DNA of 64,000 nucleotides, taken from the NCBI RefSeq assembly GCF_002094855.1, contig NZ_ARYN01000001.1, positions 62,001 through 126,000 on the forward strand, read 5' to 3'. The notes under the pieces were generated by a model, which was not told the DNA's origin, made no database searches, and was given only the letters and a program-made list of their open reading frames with translations. The DNA comes from Zunongwangia atlantica 22II14-10F7. GTDB taxonomy: Bacteria; Bacteroidota; Bacteroidia; Flavobacteriales; Flavobacteriaceae. Each line of letters starts with the position of its first letter. Positions within the stretch are counted from its first letter, which is position 1. The position numbers and the translations under genes are program-made. This document shows, in pieces, positions 7,983-15,889 of the stretch.

Positions 7983-10583
7983 TTAAGAATTAATCGGGCC
8001 TTGATCTTCTTGTAGTTGTATGTTTTCAATACCGTTTACTTCGATTTTTCTCTTTTTATATGTATTTACAAAAGTATCTTTTACCCTTTCGGACATAGAG
8101 AAATAAGGAATCCAGATTATAGCCAAAATTATAGACCGTGCCAGATCTATATAGATTTCGCCTAATTCAATTTCGGTTTGAAGTATAGGGATAAAATAAA
8201 CGAAAAATGTAGACAGAAGGTTAATTATAAAATTGAATACATAAAGCACGATCATCAAAGTAGGAACAATGGTCCTTCTTTTAAAGAATATGATAATCAT
8301 AAAGATTGAGTAGGCAACTAGTGCAGAATGCAATACAACCAATAAGATTAGAAATAGAAATATGCTAATTTTACCACTAGCCATTAAAACAAAATAGTCT
8401 AGAGTGAATATTTCCCCTGTTAAAAATTCTCCCATTATCGCGACTGGAGTAATACATAAGCCAATACTTACTAAAATTAGCCAGCCACCAATTGGGCGAT
8501 GATCGTCTGGATGTGCTTTAGATGGGATATCAAATTTGATGTAAAGTAAATAGCATAAAAAACCTACTCCGCTAAATACAACCAAAAATAAAATAACTGC
8601 AAACCATGAAATATTAGAATCAGCGTTTGAAGCAAAACTGTTTGCAAGTCCAGGTTTATAGGTTAGGTAGTAAGAAATATTTTCAGCAGCTTTTTCGTGA
8701 GCTTTTAAAAATTCTGAATAATCTTCAGCGGGAACATGGTCATTTAAAGCTTTGTATTTATGAATAATATCGATTCTCGCATTCGAATATTTAGTTTCAT
8801 AAGTATATTCAAAATAAGGATTGTCAGATTTGTAATAATCGGTTTCTACACCCCATTTTTCCGGAGTAAAAATTACGATGTTGTAGTCGATATTGGTGCT
8901 TTTGTTTATATAATATGGGGATTCCCGCTTTGCTGTTTTCTGCGGAAACATATAATTATCGATCGCCAAGGCATAATATTCTGAGTAAATCTGGTCGGCG
9001 TCATCTGGCATTGTTGCCCAGTGATTTGGGATCACGTATTCTTCGTAAACTGTGAAGGTGTTTTCCTGGTCGCGATCATCTTTAAAATAAATTTCTTCAG
9101 CAACTTCGATATCGGCGTAAGCCAAACTATAAAAATCGAGGTAGCTTTTTTGAATGCTGCTTAATCCATTTCCATTAAACTCAGCCCTGGTAAGATCTGC
9201 TTTATAACCGCTGTAAACCGTTTCGATTTTTAATCGTGTTGGCCCGCCAATAGAATCGATAATAAAAGTTTCTGTGATATTGGTCTTGCCATAATCTACA
9301 GGTTCGAATTTTGTAAGTGCTGAAGTAGTGTCGTCTAAAATGAGTCCGAATCCATAATCTGGTGTGAAAATTTCTTCAGCATCGCCACCCTGATTGTTAA
9401 TAGTAGGATCTATAAAATAATTTTTATTGAACCTGTTGTATTGTACTATACAATGATCAAAAGAGTTTGGCGAAGGTAAATCTTCTTCGATAGTGTTCCC
9501 ATAGGAAGAATTCACCAAAATAGGATGCGCATCGATATCGTAAGCCTTTAAAAGCTCGCTTAGTAAAAAAGATTTGTCTTTACAATCGCCATACCTGCGG
9601 TTAAATATATCTTTTGGATTACTGGGTTTGTGAGAGCTTAAACCATTTTCGAAACCTAAATATCTTATTTTATCCTGGACAAATCTTGTTAGCGGTATAA
9701 TAGGATCGTCGAAAATGGTATCTGCTTCAACAATTTCTTTTGCTTTTGCCTGCAACCAGTTTCTATCTGAAGCCGATATTTGATAAAATTGATTATAATT
9801 TTTTGCAACATCATTCCACGATTGAAACTGGGAGACCTGGTAAGATTTTGAAGATTCGTACCAGGAAGGTGTGTTATTGTCGTAAAGAATGGTTTTAGGA
9901 TCATTGTTTTTAATTACATATTCTGTGTAATTGGCATGTTCTGTAACTTCTGGTTTTGCAGCGCAATTAAAAAATTTGATCTCAAAATCCTTGTTTTTAG
10001 GTACCAGGTATCTTCCGTAGATATTTATTACAGGAAGCGAATATTCTAAGTACTCTTCTGTAGAAAATTTTCCGTTATGCACAGGATTAAATCCCTGCCT
10101 TCCGTAGCTGTATTCAATAATATCACCAACTCTTACGTCTGTTAGATTAAAAAGTGCAGATAGGCTGCCATCATACAAATGACGTTCTAGATTGGTTTCT
10201 CGTTGTACAGTTTTTATTCGGTTTAGATCTAATTGATCAATCACTTCACCATCACGGTAAATATTGATTTTGTGTAAAAACAGGCGTTGATAATCTGGAT
10301 CAAATTCGATAGTAAAGTCGCTCATTTCCTGTACGCCCTCGCTATTAAGAACTTTAAAAGCGAGATGATGAAATGATCTTTCTTCTATTAAATTATATTG
10401 GGTGTCGACAAGTAAATAAAGAAATGGCGCATTGTCGAGTTCCTTTTTTTCTGAAGAAAAATTAGCTTCTATTGGTGTAACCCAATCTGGTGTTTTTGAT
10501 TGAAAAACTTTATTGTTTTGTGCTGATATTGCACACAGCCAGAAACACGCGATTAACGTGCAGATTGATTTTAAGCGTTTCAT
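7983..10583 (-). CDS. DUF3857 transglutaminase-like protein with C-terminal DUF2569-like membrane domain
   Basis: An 866-residue exported protein: signal peptide (ending ISAQ), a DUF3857 N-terminal domain, a transglutaminase-like core with the catalytic Cys in RYGDCKDKSFLL, His in SFDHCIVQY and Asp in FIDPT, then about 200 C-terminal residues with five or so hydrophobic helices starting with the DUF2569-like motif PIGGWLILV. The core is therefore outside the cytoplasm and anchored in the inner membrane. Function in Bacteroidota is unknown; peptide or cell-wall bond processing is possible. Two relatives lie at 38239 and 40162. Confidence 0.85.
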   Translation of the reverse strand: MKRLKSICTLIACFWLCAISAQNNKVFQSKTPDWVTPIEANFSSEKKELDNAPFLYLLVDTQYNLIEERSFHHLAFKVLNSEGVQEMSDFTIEFDPDYQRLFLHKINIYRDGEVIDQLDLNRIKTVQRETNLERHLYDGSLSALFNLTDVRVGDIIEYSYGRQGFNPVHNGKFSTEEYLEYSLPVINIYGRYLVPKNKDFEIKFFNCAAKPEVTEHANYTEYVIKNNDPKTILYDNNTPSWYESSKSYQVSQFQSWNDVAKNYNQFYQISASDRNWLQAKAKEIVEADTIFDDPIIPLTRFVQDKIRYLGFENGLSSHKPSNPKDIFNRRYGDCKDKSFLLSELLKAYDIDAHPILVNSSYGNTIEEDLPSPNSFDHCIVQYNRFNKNYFIDPTINNQGGDAEEIFTPDYGFGLILDDTTSALTKFEPVDYGKTNITETFIIDSIGGPTRLKIETVYSGYKADLTRAEFNGNGLSSIQKSYLDFYSLAYADIEVAEEIYFKDDRDQENTFTVYEEYVIPNHWATMPDDADQIYSEYYALAIDNYMFPQKTAKRESPYYINKSTNIDYNIVIFTPEKWGVETDYYKSDNPYFEYTYETKYSNARIDIIHKYKALNDHVPAEDYSEFLKAHEKAAENISYYLTYKPGLANSFASNADSNISWFAVILFLVVFSGVGFLCYLLYIKFDIPSKAHPDDHRPIGGWLILVSIGLCITPVAIMGEFLTGEIFTLDYFVLMASGKISIFLFLILLVVLHSALVAYSIFMIIIFFKRRTIVPTLMIVLYVFNFIINLLSTFFVYFIPILQTEIELGEIYIDLARSIILAIIWIPYFSMSERVKDTFVNTYKKRKIEVNGIENIQLQEDQGPINS

Positions 10584-10644
10584 AGGAGTGTTAATGATTT
10601 CCCAAAGAAACGTTAATAATTTTAATAATGGAAATATGATGAAT

Positions 10645-10676
10645 AAAAAAAGTCCCCTGATTAGCAGGGGACTTTT
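10645..10676. terminator. intrinsic terminator after metK
   Basis: A 9-bp stem AGTCCCCTG/CAGGGGACT (10651-10659 with 10665-10673), extended by flanking A/T pairs, with loop ATTAG. On the minus strand it ends in a run of T, so it should stop metK transcription before the DUF3857 gene. Confidence 0.85.
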
Positions 10677-10716
10677 CCTCGAAAATCGATGTTTTTTGTG
10701 TATTTTTTAGCTGGGA

Positions 10717-11973
10717 TTATAATCCAAAAGCCGCTTTTACTTTATCTACGTAATCTAGTTTTTCCCAGGTAAATAATTCAACTTCTTTCTTTACTTCACC
10801 GCTATAAGGGCTTTTAAAGATCTTAGTTACTTTTTTAGGTTCTTTACCCATGTGGCCGTAAGCGGCTGTTTCACGATAAATAGGATTTCTAAGATTTAAG
10901 CGTTCTTCAATAGCAAATGGGCGCATATCAAAAATCTCCCCTACTTTTTTAGCAATTTCGCCGTTACTCATTTTAACTTTAGAAGTTCCGTAAGTATCAA
11001 CAGAAATCGATGTTGGTTCTACCACACCAATCGCATAAGAAACCTGAACTAAAACTTCGTCTGCAACACCAGCGGCTACAAGGTTTTTGGCAATATGTCT
11101 TGAAGCATAAGCAGCAGAGCGGTCTACTTTACTAGGATCTTTCCCAGAAAAAGCACCTCCACCGTGAGCTCCTTTACCACCATAAGTATCTACAATGATT
11201 TTTCTACCGGTAAGTCCCGCATCACCGTGTGGTCCACCAATTACAAATTTCCCGGTAGGGTTAATGTGATATTTAATATCGTCGTTAAATAATTTCTGAA
11301 CGTATTCTGGTAATTGAGCGATTACTCGCGGCATTAAAATTTCGATAATGTCTTTCTTAATTTTAGCCAGCATTTCTTCATCATTTTCCATAAACTGATC
11401 ATGCTGGGTAGAAAGCACGATAGCTACGATGCGCTGCGGAATGTTATCGTCACTATATTCAATAGTAACCTGGCTTTTCGCATCTGGGCGTAAATAAGAA
11501 ATTTCTTTTCCTTCCTTTCTTAATTGCGCTAACTCATATACCATTTTATGAGAGATATCTAAAGCTAATGGCATATAGTTAGAAGTTTCTGTAGTGGCAT
11601 AGCCAAACATCATCCCCTGGTCACCGGCACCTTGCTCTTCTTTTGTAGCACGATCTACACCCTGATTAATATCTGGTGATTGTTCGTGGATCAAAGAAAT
11701 TACCCCACAAGAATCTCCGCTAAATTGATATGCACCTTTAGTGTAGCCAATATCGTTTATTACATCACGGGCAATTTGTTGTACGTCTAGATAAGTATTA
11801 GAGCGAACTTCTCCGGCTAAAACAACCTGTCCTGTAGTTACTAAGGTTTCGCAGGCAACTTTAGATTCTTCATCAAAAGCCAGAAAATTATCCAATAAAG
11901 TATCGCTAATCTGATCTGCAATCTTATCTGGGTGTCCTTCAGAAACACTTTCTGAAGTAAATAAATAAGCCAT
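10717..11973 (-). CDS. metK: S-adenosylmethionine synthase
   Basis: A 418-residue MetK, making SAM from methionine and ATP in the cytoplasm. Family signatures are clear: [14 protein letters not shown] at the N-terminus (ATP/Mg site), [12 protein letters not shown] near residue 115, and the glycine-rich P-loop [20 protein letters not shown] near 270. Length is normal. Upstream on the same strand lie a TACATTTG promoter and a SAM-II-like riboswitch, giving direct end-product control; a strong terminator follows. It diverges from the methionine gene cluster that begins with metY. Confidence 0.98.
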   Translation of the reverse strand: MAYLFTSESVSEGHPDKIADQISDTLLDNFLAFDEESKVACETLVTTGQVVLAGEVRSNTYLDVQQIARDVINDIGYTKGAYQFSGDSCGVISLIHEQSPDINQGVDRATKEEQGAGDQGMMFGYATTETSNYMPLALDISHKMVYELAQLRKEGKEISYLRPDAKSQVTIEYSDDNIPQRIVAIVLSTQHDQFMENDEEMLAKIKKDIIEILMPRVIAQLPEYVQKLFNDDIKYHINPTGKFVIGGPHGDAGLTGRKIIVDTYGGKGAHGGGAFSGKDPSKVDRSAAYASRHIAKNLVAAGVADEVLVQVSYAIGVVEPTSISVDTYGTSKVKMSNGEIAKKVGEIFDMRPFAIEERLNLRNPIYRETAAYGHMGKEPKKVTKIFKSPYSGEVKKEVELFTWEKLDYVDKVKAAFGL

Positions 11974-12034
11974 AAATCTTCTCTTTACATTATAAAAGAT
12001 GGGCTAAATTTGACGTGAAGGCAGACTATAAAAA

Positions 12035-12133
12035 GTATCACTGCTTTAGCATTTTAACCAAACTCTTTGAATTTGGCATACTTCTAAAATTTTTAGAAGT
12101 ATTAGGGTTGCAATCAGTCAAATCTTTCCCTGT
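12035..12133 (-). promoter_or_regulatory. SAM-II-like riboswitch upstream of metK
   Basis: On the minus strand the leader carries AGGG...GATTTGACTGATTGCAA...CCCT, matching the SAM-II P1 stem (12128-12131 with 12104-12107) and its conserved loop (GATTTaac..ATTGCAA). A later ATGCTAAA (about 12043-12052) matches the downstream pseudoknot strand. Between the two lies an extra insertion with two hairpins: a perfect ATACTTCTAAAA/TTTTAGAAGTAT stem at 12078-12102 and CCAAA/TTTGG at about 12058-12076. SAM-II normally represses translation when SAM is bound. Assigned from memory of the consensus, not by a covariance-model search. Confidence 0.75.
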
Positions 12134-12147
12134 TATTAAATTGGCTA

Positions 12148-12176
12148 CAAATGTATAAAAATTGTTTTTACTCCAA
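12148..12176 (-). promoter_or_regulatory. metK promoter
   Basis: On the minus strand, TTG (12176-12174) and TACATTTG (12155-12148) are 18 bases apart, matching the Bacteroidota -33/-7 consensus (TTG, TAnnTTTG). The predicted start near 12142 lies right before the SAM-II-like element. Confidence 0.7.
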
Positions 12177-12357
12177 CTTTCTTTAACTACTTTTTAGTCT
12201 TAAATATTTTTAGAAGTTTTTTTTAGCGATTTTGATTTTTTGGGTATTAATAGAGACGCTTTGTTTTTGCTAGGGTTTCTCTTTGAAATTAGAATGCTTA
12301 GTTGAGGGTTTTTATATTTTTTAATGTTATAGTTTAAAATTTTTTATTCTAAAATTC

Positions 12358-12389
12358 TTGGTTAAGAAATTATTTCGCATTTATCTTTG
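12358..12389 (+). promoter_or_regulatory. promoter of the metY leader transcript
   Basis: TTG at 12358-12360 and TATCTTTG at 12382-12389, 21 bases apart, match the flavobacterial -33/-7 consensus. The predicted transcript start, about 12396, is only some 14 bases before the leader peptide ATG. The preceding stretch 12177-12350 is AT-rich and shows no gene. Confidence 0.7.
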
Positions 12390-12409
12390 TAAAACAAAAT
12401 AAAGGAAAG

Positions 12410-12478
12410 ATGAATTTTATCAATATGATGCGCTTTATGATGATGTGGAGAAATTCCGCAGCGCTTCCTATTGCTTAA
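12410..12478 (+). CDS. methionine-rich leader peptide (attenuator uORF)
   Basis: A 22-codon ORF, ATG at 12410 preceded by AAAGGAAAG, encodes MNFINMMRFMMMW then RNSAALPIA. Six of its first 12 residues are Met, including MM and MMM runs at codons 12425-12430 and 12437-12445. It is followed within 23 bases by a strong intrinsic terminator and then, after a structured UTR, by metY. Segment 12458-12467 inside the peptide's 3' half can pair with the 5' arm of the terminator (12505-12514, one bulge). Stalling at Met codons would leave this segment free and prevent termination; a ribosome reaching the stop codon would cover it. No database protein supports it: the call rests on composition and architecture. 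Confidence 0.8.
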   Translation: MNFINMMRFMMMWRNSAALPIA

Positions 12479-12500
12479 AATTAAGAAACTATAATTTGCA

Positions 12501-12538
12501 AAAAGAGCCGCTGTGATCACAGCGGCTCTTTTTTTTGC
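12501..12538 (+). terminator. attenuator terminator upstream of metY
   Basis: A perfect palindrome, AAAAGAGCCGCTGT with its complement around loop GATC (12501-12532), followed by T8. It is an archetypal intrinsic terminator between the Met-rich leader ORF and metY, with no complete gene before it, so it should control read-through into metY. Confidence 0.9.
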
Positions 12539-12582
12539 TATAAATTTTAATTTACCGAGTAGTAATGAATAAATACATGAAC

Positions 12583-12664
12583 TGCTATTGCCTAAACAGG
12601 AAAGGTTAATCTAAAAAGATCTCCCAGGCAATAGCAAATTAAAAGGAGATCGATTTTTAACCTT
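12583..12664 (+). promoter_or_regulatory. structured 5' UTR with crossing inverted repeats before metY
   Basis: Three perfect inverted repeats cross each other: A 12583-12593 with A' 12626-12636 (TGCTATTGCCT), B 12602-12609 with B' 12657-12664 (AAGGTTAA), and C 12618-12624 with C' 12645-12651 (GATCTCC). The order is A-B-C-A'-C'-B', so the A stem and the nested B/C stems either form a pseudoknot or exclude each other. B' ends 14 bases before the metY ATG, so folding could gate translation. It does not match any riboswitch consensus I recall. Confidence 0.5.
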
Positions 12665-12677
12665 AATTAATAAAAAA

Positions 12678-13955
12678 ATGAGTTCAAATAATTTTGCAAC
12701 AAACGCGTTGCACGCAGGTCACGATGTTACTACTAATGCTAACACCCGTGCGGTACCAATTTATCAAACTACTTCCTATGTTTTTAAAGATGCCGATGAG
12801 GCTGCTGGAAGATTTTCTCTGGCTCAGCCTGGATTTATTTATACACGATTAAACAATCCTACAAACGATATTTTAGAACAACGACTGGCAAGTTTAGAAG
12901 GTGGAATAGGAGCTGTAGTAACCGCATCTGGAACGGCGGCCATTAATACGGCATTGCTTACACTTTTAAAAACAGGCGATCATATTGTTGCATCTAATAG
13001 TTTATATGGCGGAACATACAACCTGTTAAGTGTTACGCTACCCAGACTTGGGATAACAACTACTTTTGTAGATCCCTCCAATCCAGAAAATTTTGGGAAA
13101 GCCGTTAAAGAAAATACAAAGGCTATTTTTGCTGAATCTCTTGGAAATCCAAAATTAGATGTTTTAGATCTGAAAAATATAGCCAATCAGGCAAAAGCGA
13201 ATAAAATTCCTTTCATTGTAGATAATACAGTAGCAACGCCCTATTTATTAAAACCAATAGAGTTTGGTGCTAATATCGTTATCGAGTCATTAACCAAATA
13301 TATAAGCGGTAATGGAACTTCTTTAGGAGGCGCTATTATAGATGCAGGAACTTTTGATTGGGCTAATGGTAATTTTCCTGAATTTACAACGCCTTCAGCG
13401 GGTTATCATGGTTTAGTTTATCACGAAGCTTTAGGGAATGCGGCATTTATAGCAAAAGTAAGGATAGAAGGTTTAAGAGATTTTGGCGCAGCTTTAAGTC
13501 CGTTTAATGCCTTTCAAATTATTCAGGGATTAGAGACTTTAAAAGTCAGAATTAAACAACATAGTGAAAATGCTTTGGCTCTTGCACAGTGGCTTAAACA
13601 GCAGGAAATAGTAAATTGGGTAAATTACCCTGGTTTAAGTGAAAGTCCGTATTACAAACTGGCGAAAGAATATTTACCAGAAGGCCAAAGTGGTGTGCTA
13701 ACTTTTGGAGTAAAAGGAGGTTATGATGCTGCTAAAATTATTGCGAATGAAACCAAATTATTTTCGTTGCTTGCAAATATAGGAGATACCAAGTCTTTAA
13801 TTATTCATCCTGCAAGTACTACACATCAGCAATTAGATGATAAAGCTCAGGAAGCAACAGGTGTTTCCAAAGATTTAATACGCCTTTCTGTAGGTCTGGA
13901 AGATATTGAAGATTTAAAGGCAGATTTAAAATTGGCATTTTCAAAAATAAAATGA
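12678..13955 (+). CDS. metY: O-acetylhomoserine sulfhydrylase (MetY-type)
   Basis: A 425-residue Cys/Met-metabolism PLP enzyme. The Schiff-base lysine is Lys207 in SLTKYISGNG and the phosphate-binding region VTASGTAAIN lies near 81-90. Length and the start FATNALHAGHD are those of O-acetylhomoserine sulfhydrylases, which make homocysteine directly from O-acetylhomoserine and sulfide. The acetylated substrate would come from the MetX domain encoded at 27955, sulfide from the sulfite reductase at 16738. Control is apparently by the Met-leader attenuator and the structured UTR just upstream. A methionine gamma-lyase is less likely on length and context. Confidence 0.9.
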   Translation: MSSNNFATNALHAGHDVTTNANTRAVPIYQTTSYVFKDADEAAGRFSLAQPGFIYTRLNNPTNDILEQRLASLEGGIGAVVTASGTAAINTALLTLLKTGDHIVASNSLYGGTYNLLSVTLPRLGITTTFVDPSNPENFGKAVKENTKAIFAESLGNPKLDVLDLKNIANQAKANKIPFIVDNTVATPYLLKPIEFGANIVIESLTKYISGNGTSLGGAIIDAGTFDWANGNFPEFTTPSAGYHGLVYHEALGNAAFIAKVRIEGLRDFGAALSPFNAFQIIQGLETLKVRIKQHSENALALAQWLKQQEIVNWVNYPGLSESPYYKLAKEYLPEGQSGVLTFGVKGGYDAAKIIANETKLFSLLANIGDTKSLIIHPASTTHQQLDDKAQEATGVSKDLIRLSVGLEDIEDLKADLKLAFSKIK

Positions 13956-14035
13956 GAATAAAATAATGAGTACTTTTGAATATCTTACTCGATATAATTA
14001 TTAATAATTAAAATAAGATATAAAATCCTTATATT

Positions 14036-15202
14036 ATGTCTACTCCACATTTTGAAACCGAAGCCATACGTACGCAAATAGAACGTTCACAATTTTTAGA
14101 ACACTCTTCACCATTATATCTTACGTCAAGTTATATTTTTGAAGATGCTGAAGATATGCGCGCTTCGTTTTCTGAAGAAAAAGAAAGAAATATTTACAGC
14201 AGGTTCTCTAATCCTAATACTTCAGAATTTGTTGAAAAAATAGCGAAAATGGAAGGTGCAGAAGCTGGTTATGCTTTTGCTACCGGGATGAGTGCCGTTT
14301 TTTCTTCGTTGGCAGCTTTGTTAAATAGTGGTGATCATGTGATTTCTTCCAGATCTGTTTTTGGGAGCACACATGCGCTTTTTACAAAGTTTTTTCCGAA
14401 ATGGAATATCTCACACAGCTATTTTAAAGTAAACGAGGTTGAAAAAATAGAGAGTTTAATTAAACCAGAGACAAAGATTATTTTTGCTGAAACACCAACC
14501 AATCCTGGTGTGGATATTATCGATTTGGAAATATTAGGCGAAATTGCTAAAAAACACAACCTAATTTTAGTAATCGATAACTGCTTTGCAACGCCGTATA
14601 TTCAGAATCCTATTAAATACGGGGCGCATTTGGTGATTCATTCTGCAACAAAGTTAATTGATGGGCAGGGTAGAGTTTTAGGCGGGGTAACAGTTGGTAA
14701 CTCAGATCTTATTAGAGAAATCTACTTGTTTTCTAGAAATACAGGACCGGCTTTGAGTCCGTTTAATGCATGGATTCTTTCAAAAAGTTTAGAAACATTG
14801 GCAGTGCGTTTAGAAAAACACTCTGAAAATGCACTGAAATTAGCCGAGTTTTTAGAAACACATCCAAACGTTCAAAATGTAAAATATCCATTCTTAAAAT
14901 CGCATCCACAATACGAGATTGCAAAAAAACAGATGCGCCTGGGAGGAAATATTATTTCTTTTGAAATTAAAGGAGGAATTGATGCTGGTAGAAAATTTGT
15001 AAATGCTGTACAACTTTGTTCACGTAGTGCTAATTTAGGAGATACAAGAAGTATAGTAACACATCCGGCAAGTACAACGCACAGCAAGCTAAGTGAAGAA
15101 GATCGATTAGAAGTTGGGATTACAGATGGATTAATTAGAACATCTGTAGGATTAGAGCATATCGATGATATTATTGCAGATATAAAACAAGCTTTATCAT
15201 AA
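14036..15202 (+). CDS. metZ: trans-sulfuration family PLP enzyme, O-succinylhomoserine sulfhydrylase-like
   Basis: A 388-residue member of the same PLP family as its upstream neighbour, with Lys206 in HSATKLIDGQGRVLGG, the signature of MetZ-type O-succinylhomoserine sulfhydrylases. It may form homocysteine from activated homoserine and sulfide, as a second route beside MetY; cystathionine synthase or lyase activity is also possible. It is 80 bases after metY. A TACTTTTG box at 13971-13978 might give it its own promoter, but no good -33 element is seen. The specific symbol is a best guess. Confidence 0.75.
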   Translation: MSTPHFETEAIRTQIERSQFLEHSSPLYLTSSYIFEDAEDMRASFSEEKERNIYSRFSNPNTSEFVEKIAKMEGAEAGYAFATGMSAVFSSLAALLNSGDHVISSRSVFGSTHALFTKFFPKWNISHSYFKVNEVEKIESLIKPETKIIFAETPTNPGVDIIDLEILGEIAKKHNLILVIDNCFATPYIQNPIKYGAHLVIHSATKLIDGQGRVLGGVTVGNSDLIREIYLFSRNTGPALSPFNAWILSKSLETLAVRLEKHSENALKLAEFLETHPNVQNVKYPFLKSHPQYEIAKKQMRLGGNIISFEIKGGIDAGRKFVNAVQLCSRSANLGDTRSIVTHPASTTHSKLSEEDRLEVGITDGLIRTSVGLEHIDDIIADIKQALS

Positions 15203-15317
15203 AGTTTGTTAGTTAGGGTATAACTTTACGACTCACCCATACGTTCTTTAAAAATGAATAAATTTTGCGAAAGTTTATGGCGAAGCATGAAATATTAAAA
15301 TTATTTATCTTCGCCAT

Positions 15318-15725
15318 ATGCTTTCAAAGAAAACGAAATACGGAATTAAGGCTTTAACTTTTATAGCCAGACAGCCAGAAAGAAATCCTGTGCAAACTTC
15401 AGAAATTGCAAAGAGTGAAAATATCTCTCAAAAATTTCTGGAAAGTATTCTTTTAATACTTCGAAAATCTGGATTTTTAGGTTCCAAAAAAGGGAAAGGT
15501 GGTGGTTACTATCTTATCAAGGAACCAGAAGATATTAAAATGACTGCGATTATAAGAGTTTTGGAAGGTCCTATTGCCATGGTGCCTTGTGTAAGCCTTA
15601 ATTATTATGAAAAGTGCGATGATTGCCCAGATGAAAAAACATGCTCTGTTCATAAATTAATGATCCAGGTTAGAGATAGTACTCTAAATGTTTTGGGCGA
15701 TAATACACTTGCCGATCTTACATAA
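15318..15725 (+). CDS. Rrf2-family transcriptional regulator
   Basis: A 135-residue Rrf2 protein: winged helix in the first 60 residues (KTKYGIKALTFIA, then SQKFLESILLILRKSGFLGS, then the wing KKGKGGGYYL). A Cys cluster at the C-terminal side (VPCVSLNYYEKCDDCPDEKTC) resembles the Fe-S-binding region of IscR/RirA. Lying between methionine genes and the sulfite/sulfate reduction genes, it is likely a CymR- or IscR-like sulfur regulator (inference). A 9-bp inverted repeat (ATGGCGAAG, 15277-15285 and 15309-15317) abuts its ATG and may be an autoregulatory site. TATCTTCG at 15307-15314 is a near-consensus -7 box, suggesting a leaderless mRNA. Confidence 0.9.
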   Translation: MLSKKTKYGIKALTFIARQPERNPVQTSEIAKSENISQKFLESILLILRKSGFLGSKKGKGGGYYLIKEPEDIKMTAIIRVLEGPIAMVPCVSLNYYEKCDDCPDEKTCSVHKLMIQVRDSTLNVLGDNTLADLT

Positions 15726-15777
15726 GCGTTTTCGAAAAATATAAAATGTTAAAAATCAAAAAATAATCCACAATTTG

Positions 15778-15808
15778 TTGGTGTATAACAAAATGAAGAT
15801 TACTTTTG
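15778..15808 (+). promoter_or_regulatory. promoter of cysH
   Basis: TTG at 15778-15780 and TACTTTTG at 15801-15808, 20 bases apart, match the Bacteroidota promoter consensus. The predicted start is near 15815, inside the inverted repeat listed next. Confidence 0.65.
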
Positions 15809-15811
15809 TTT

Positions 15812-15840
15812 TAATAACCTACTAAATCGATAGGTTAATA
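15812..15840 (+). promoter_or_regulatory. candidate operator at the cysH transcript start
   Basis: An inverted repeat with half-sites TAATAACCTA and TAGGTTAATA (9 of 10 positions complementary, 9-base spacer) overlaps the predicted transcription start of cysH, right after the Rrf2 gene. Position and symmetry suit a repressor operator, most simply for the neighbouring Rrf2 protein. No experimental or comparative support is available here. Confidence 0.4.
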
Positions 15841-15889
15841 GGTTTTGAAAAATACGAATAGAAAAGTGGACTTCAGGAAAGAGAAGATT

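Noticed and set aside
12177-12350. AT-rich gap between the metK and metY promoters as a possible small RNA locus
   Set aside because: No promoter plus terminator pair, ORF or stable stem was visible; it looks like plain intergenic DNA.
13966-14004. A 12-codon ORF (MSTFEYLTRYNY) upstream of metZ that looks like a Tyr-rich leader peptide
   Set aside because: No terminator or alternative pairing follows, and Tyr has no link to the downstream gene. Probably chance.
15845-15889. TTG start extending CysH by 15 residues
   Set aside because: The extension is basic and unlike family N-termini; ATG at 15890 is in frame and well placed.
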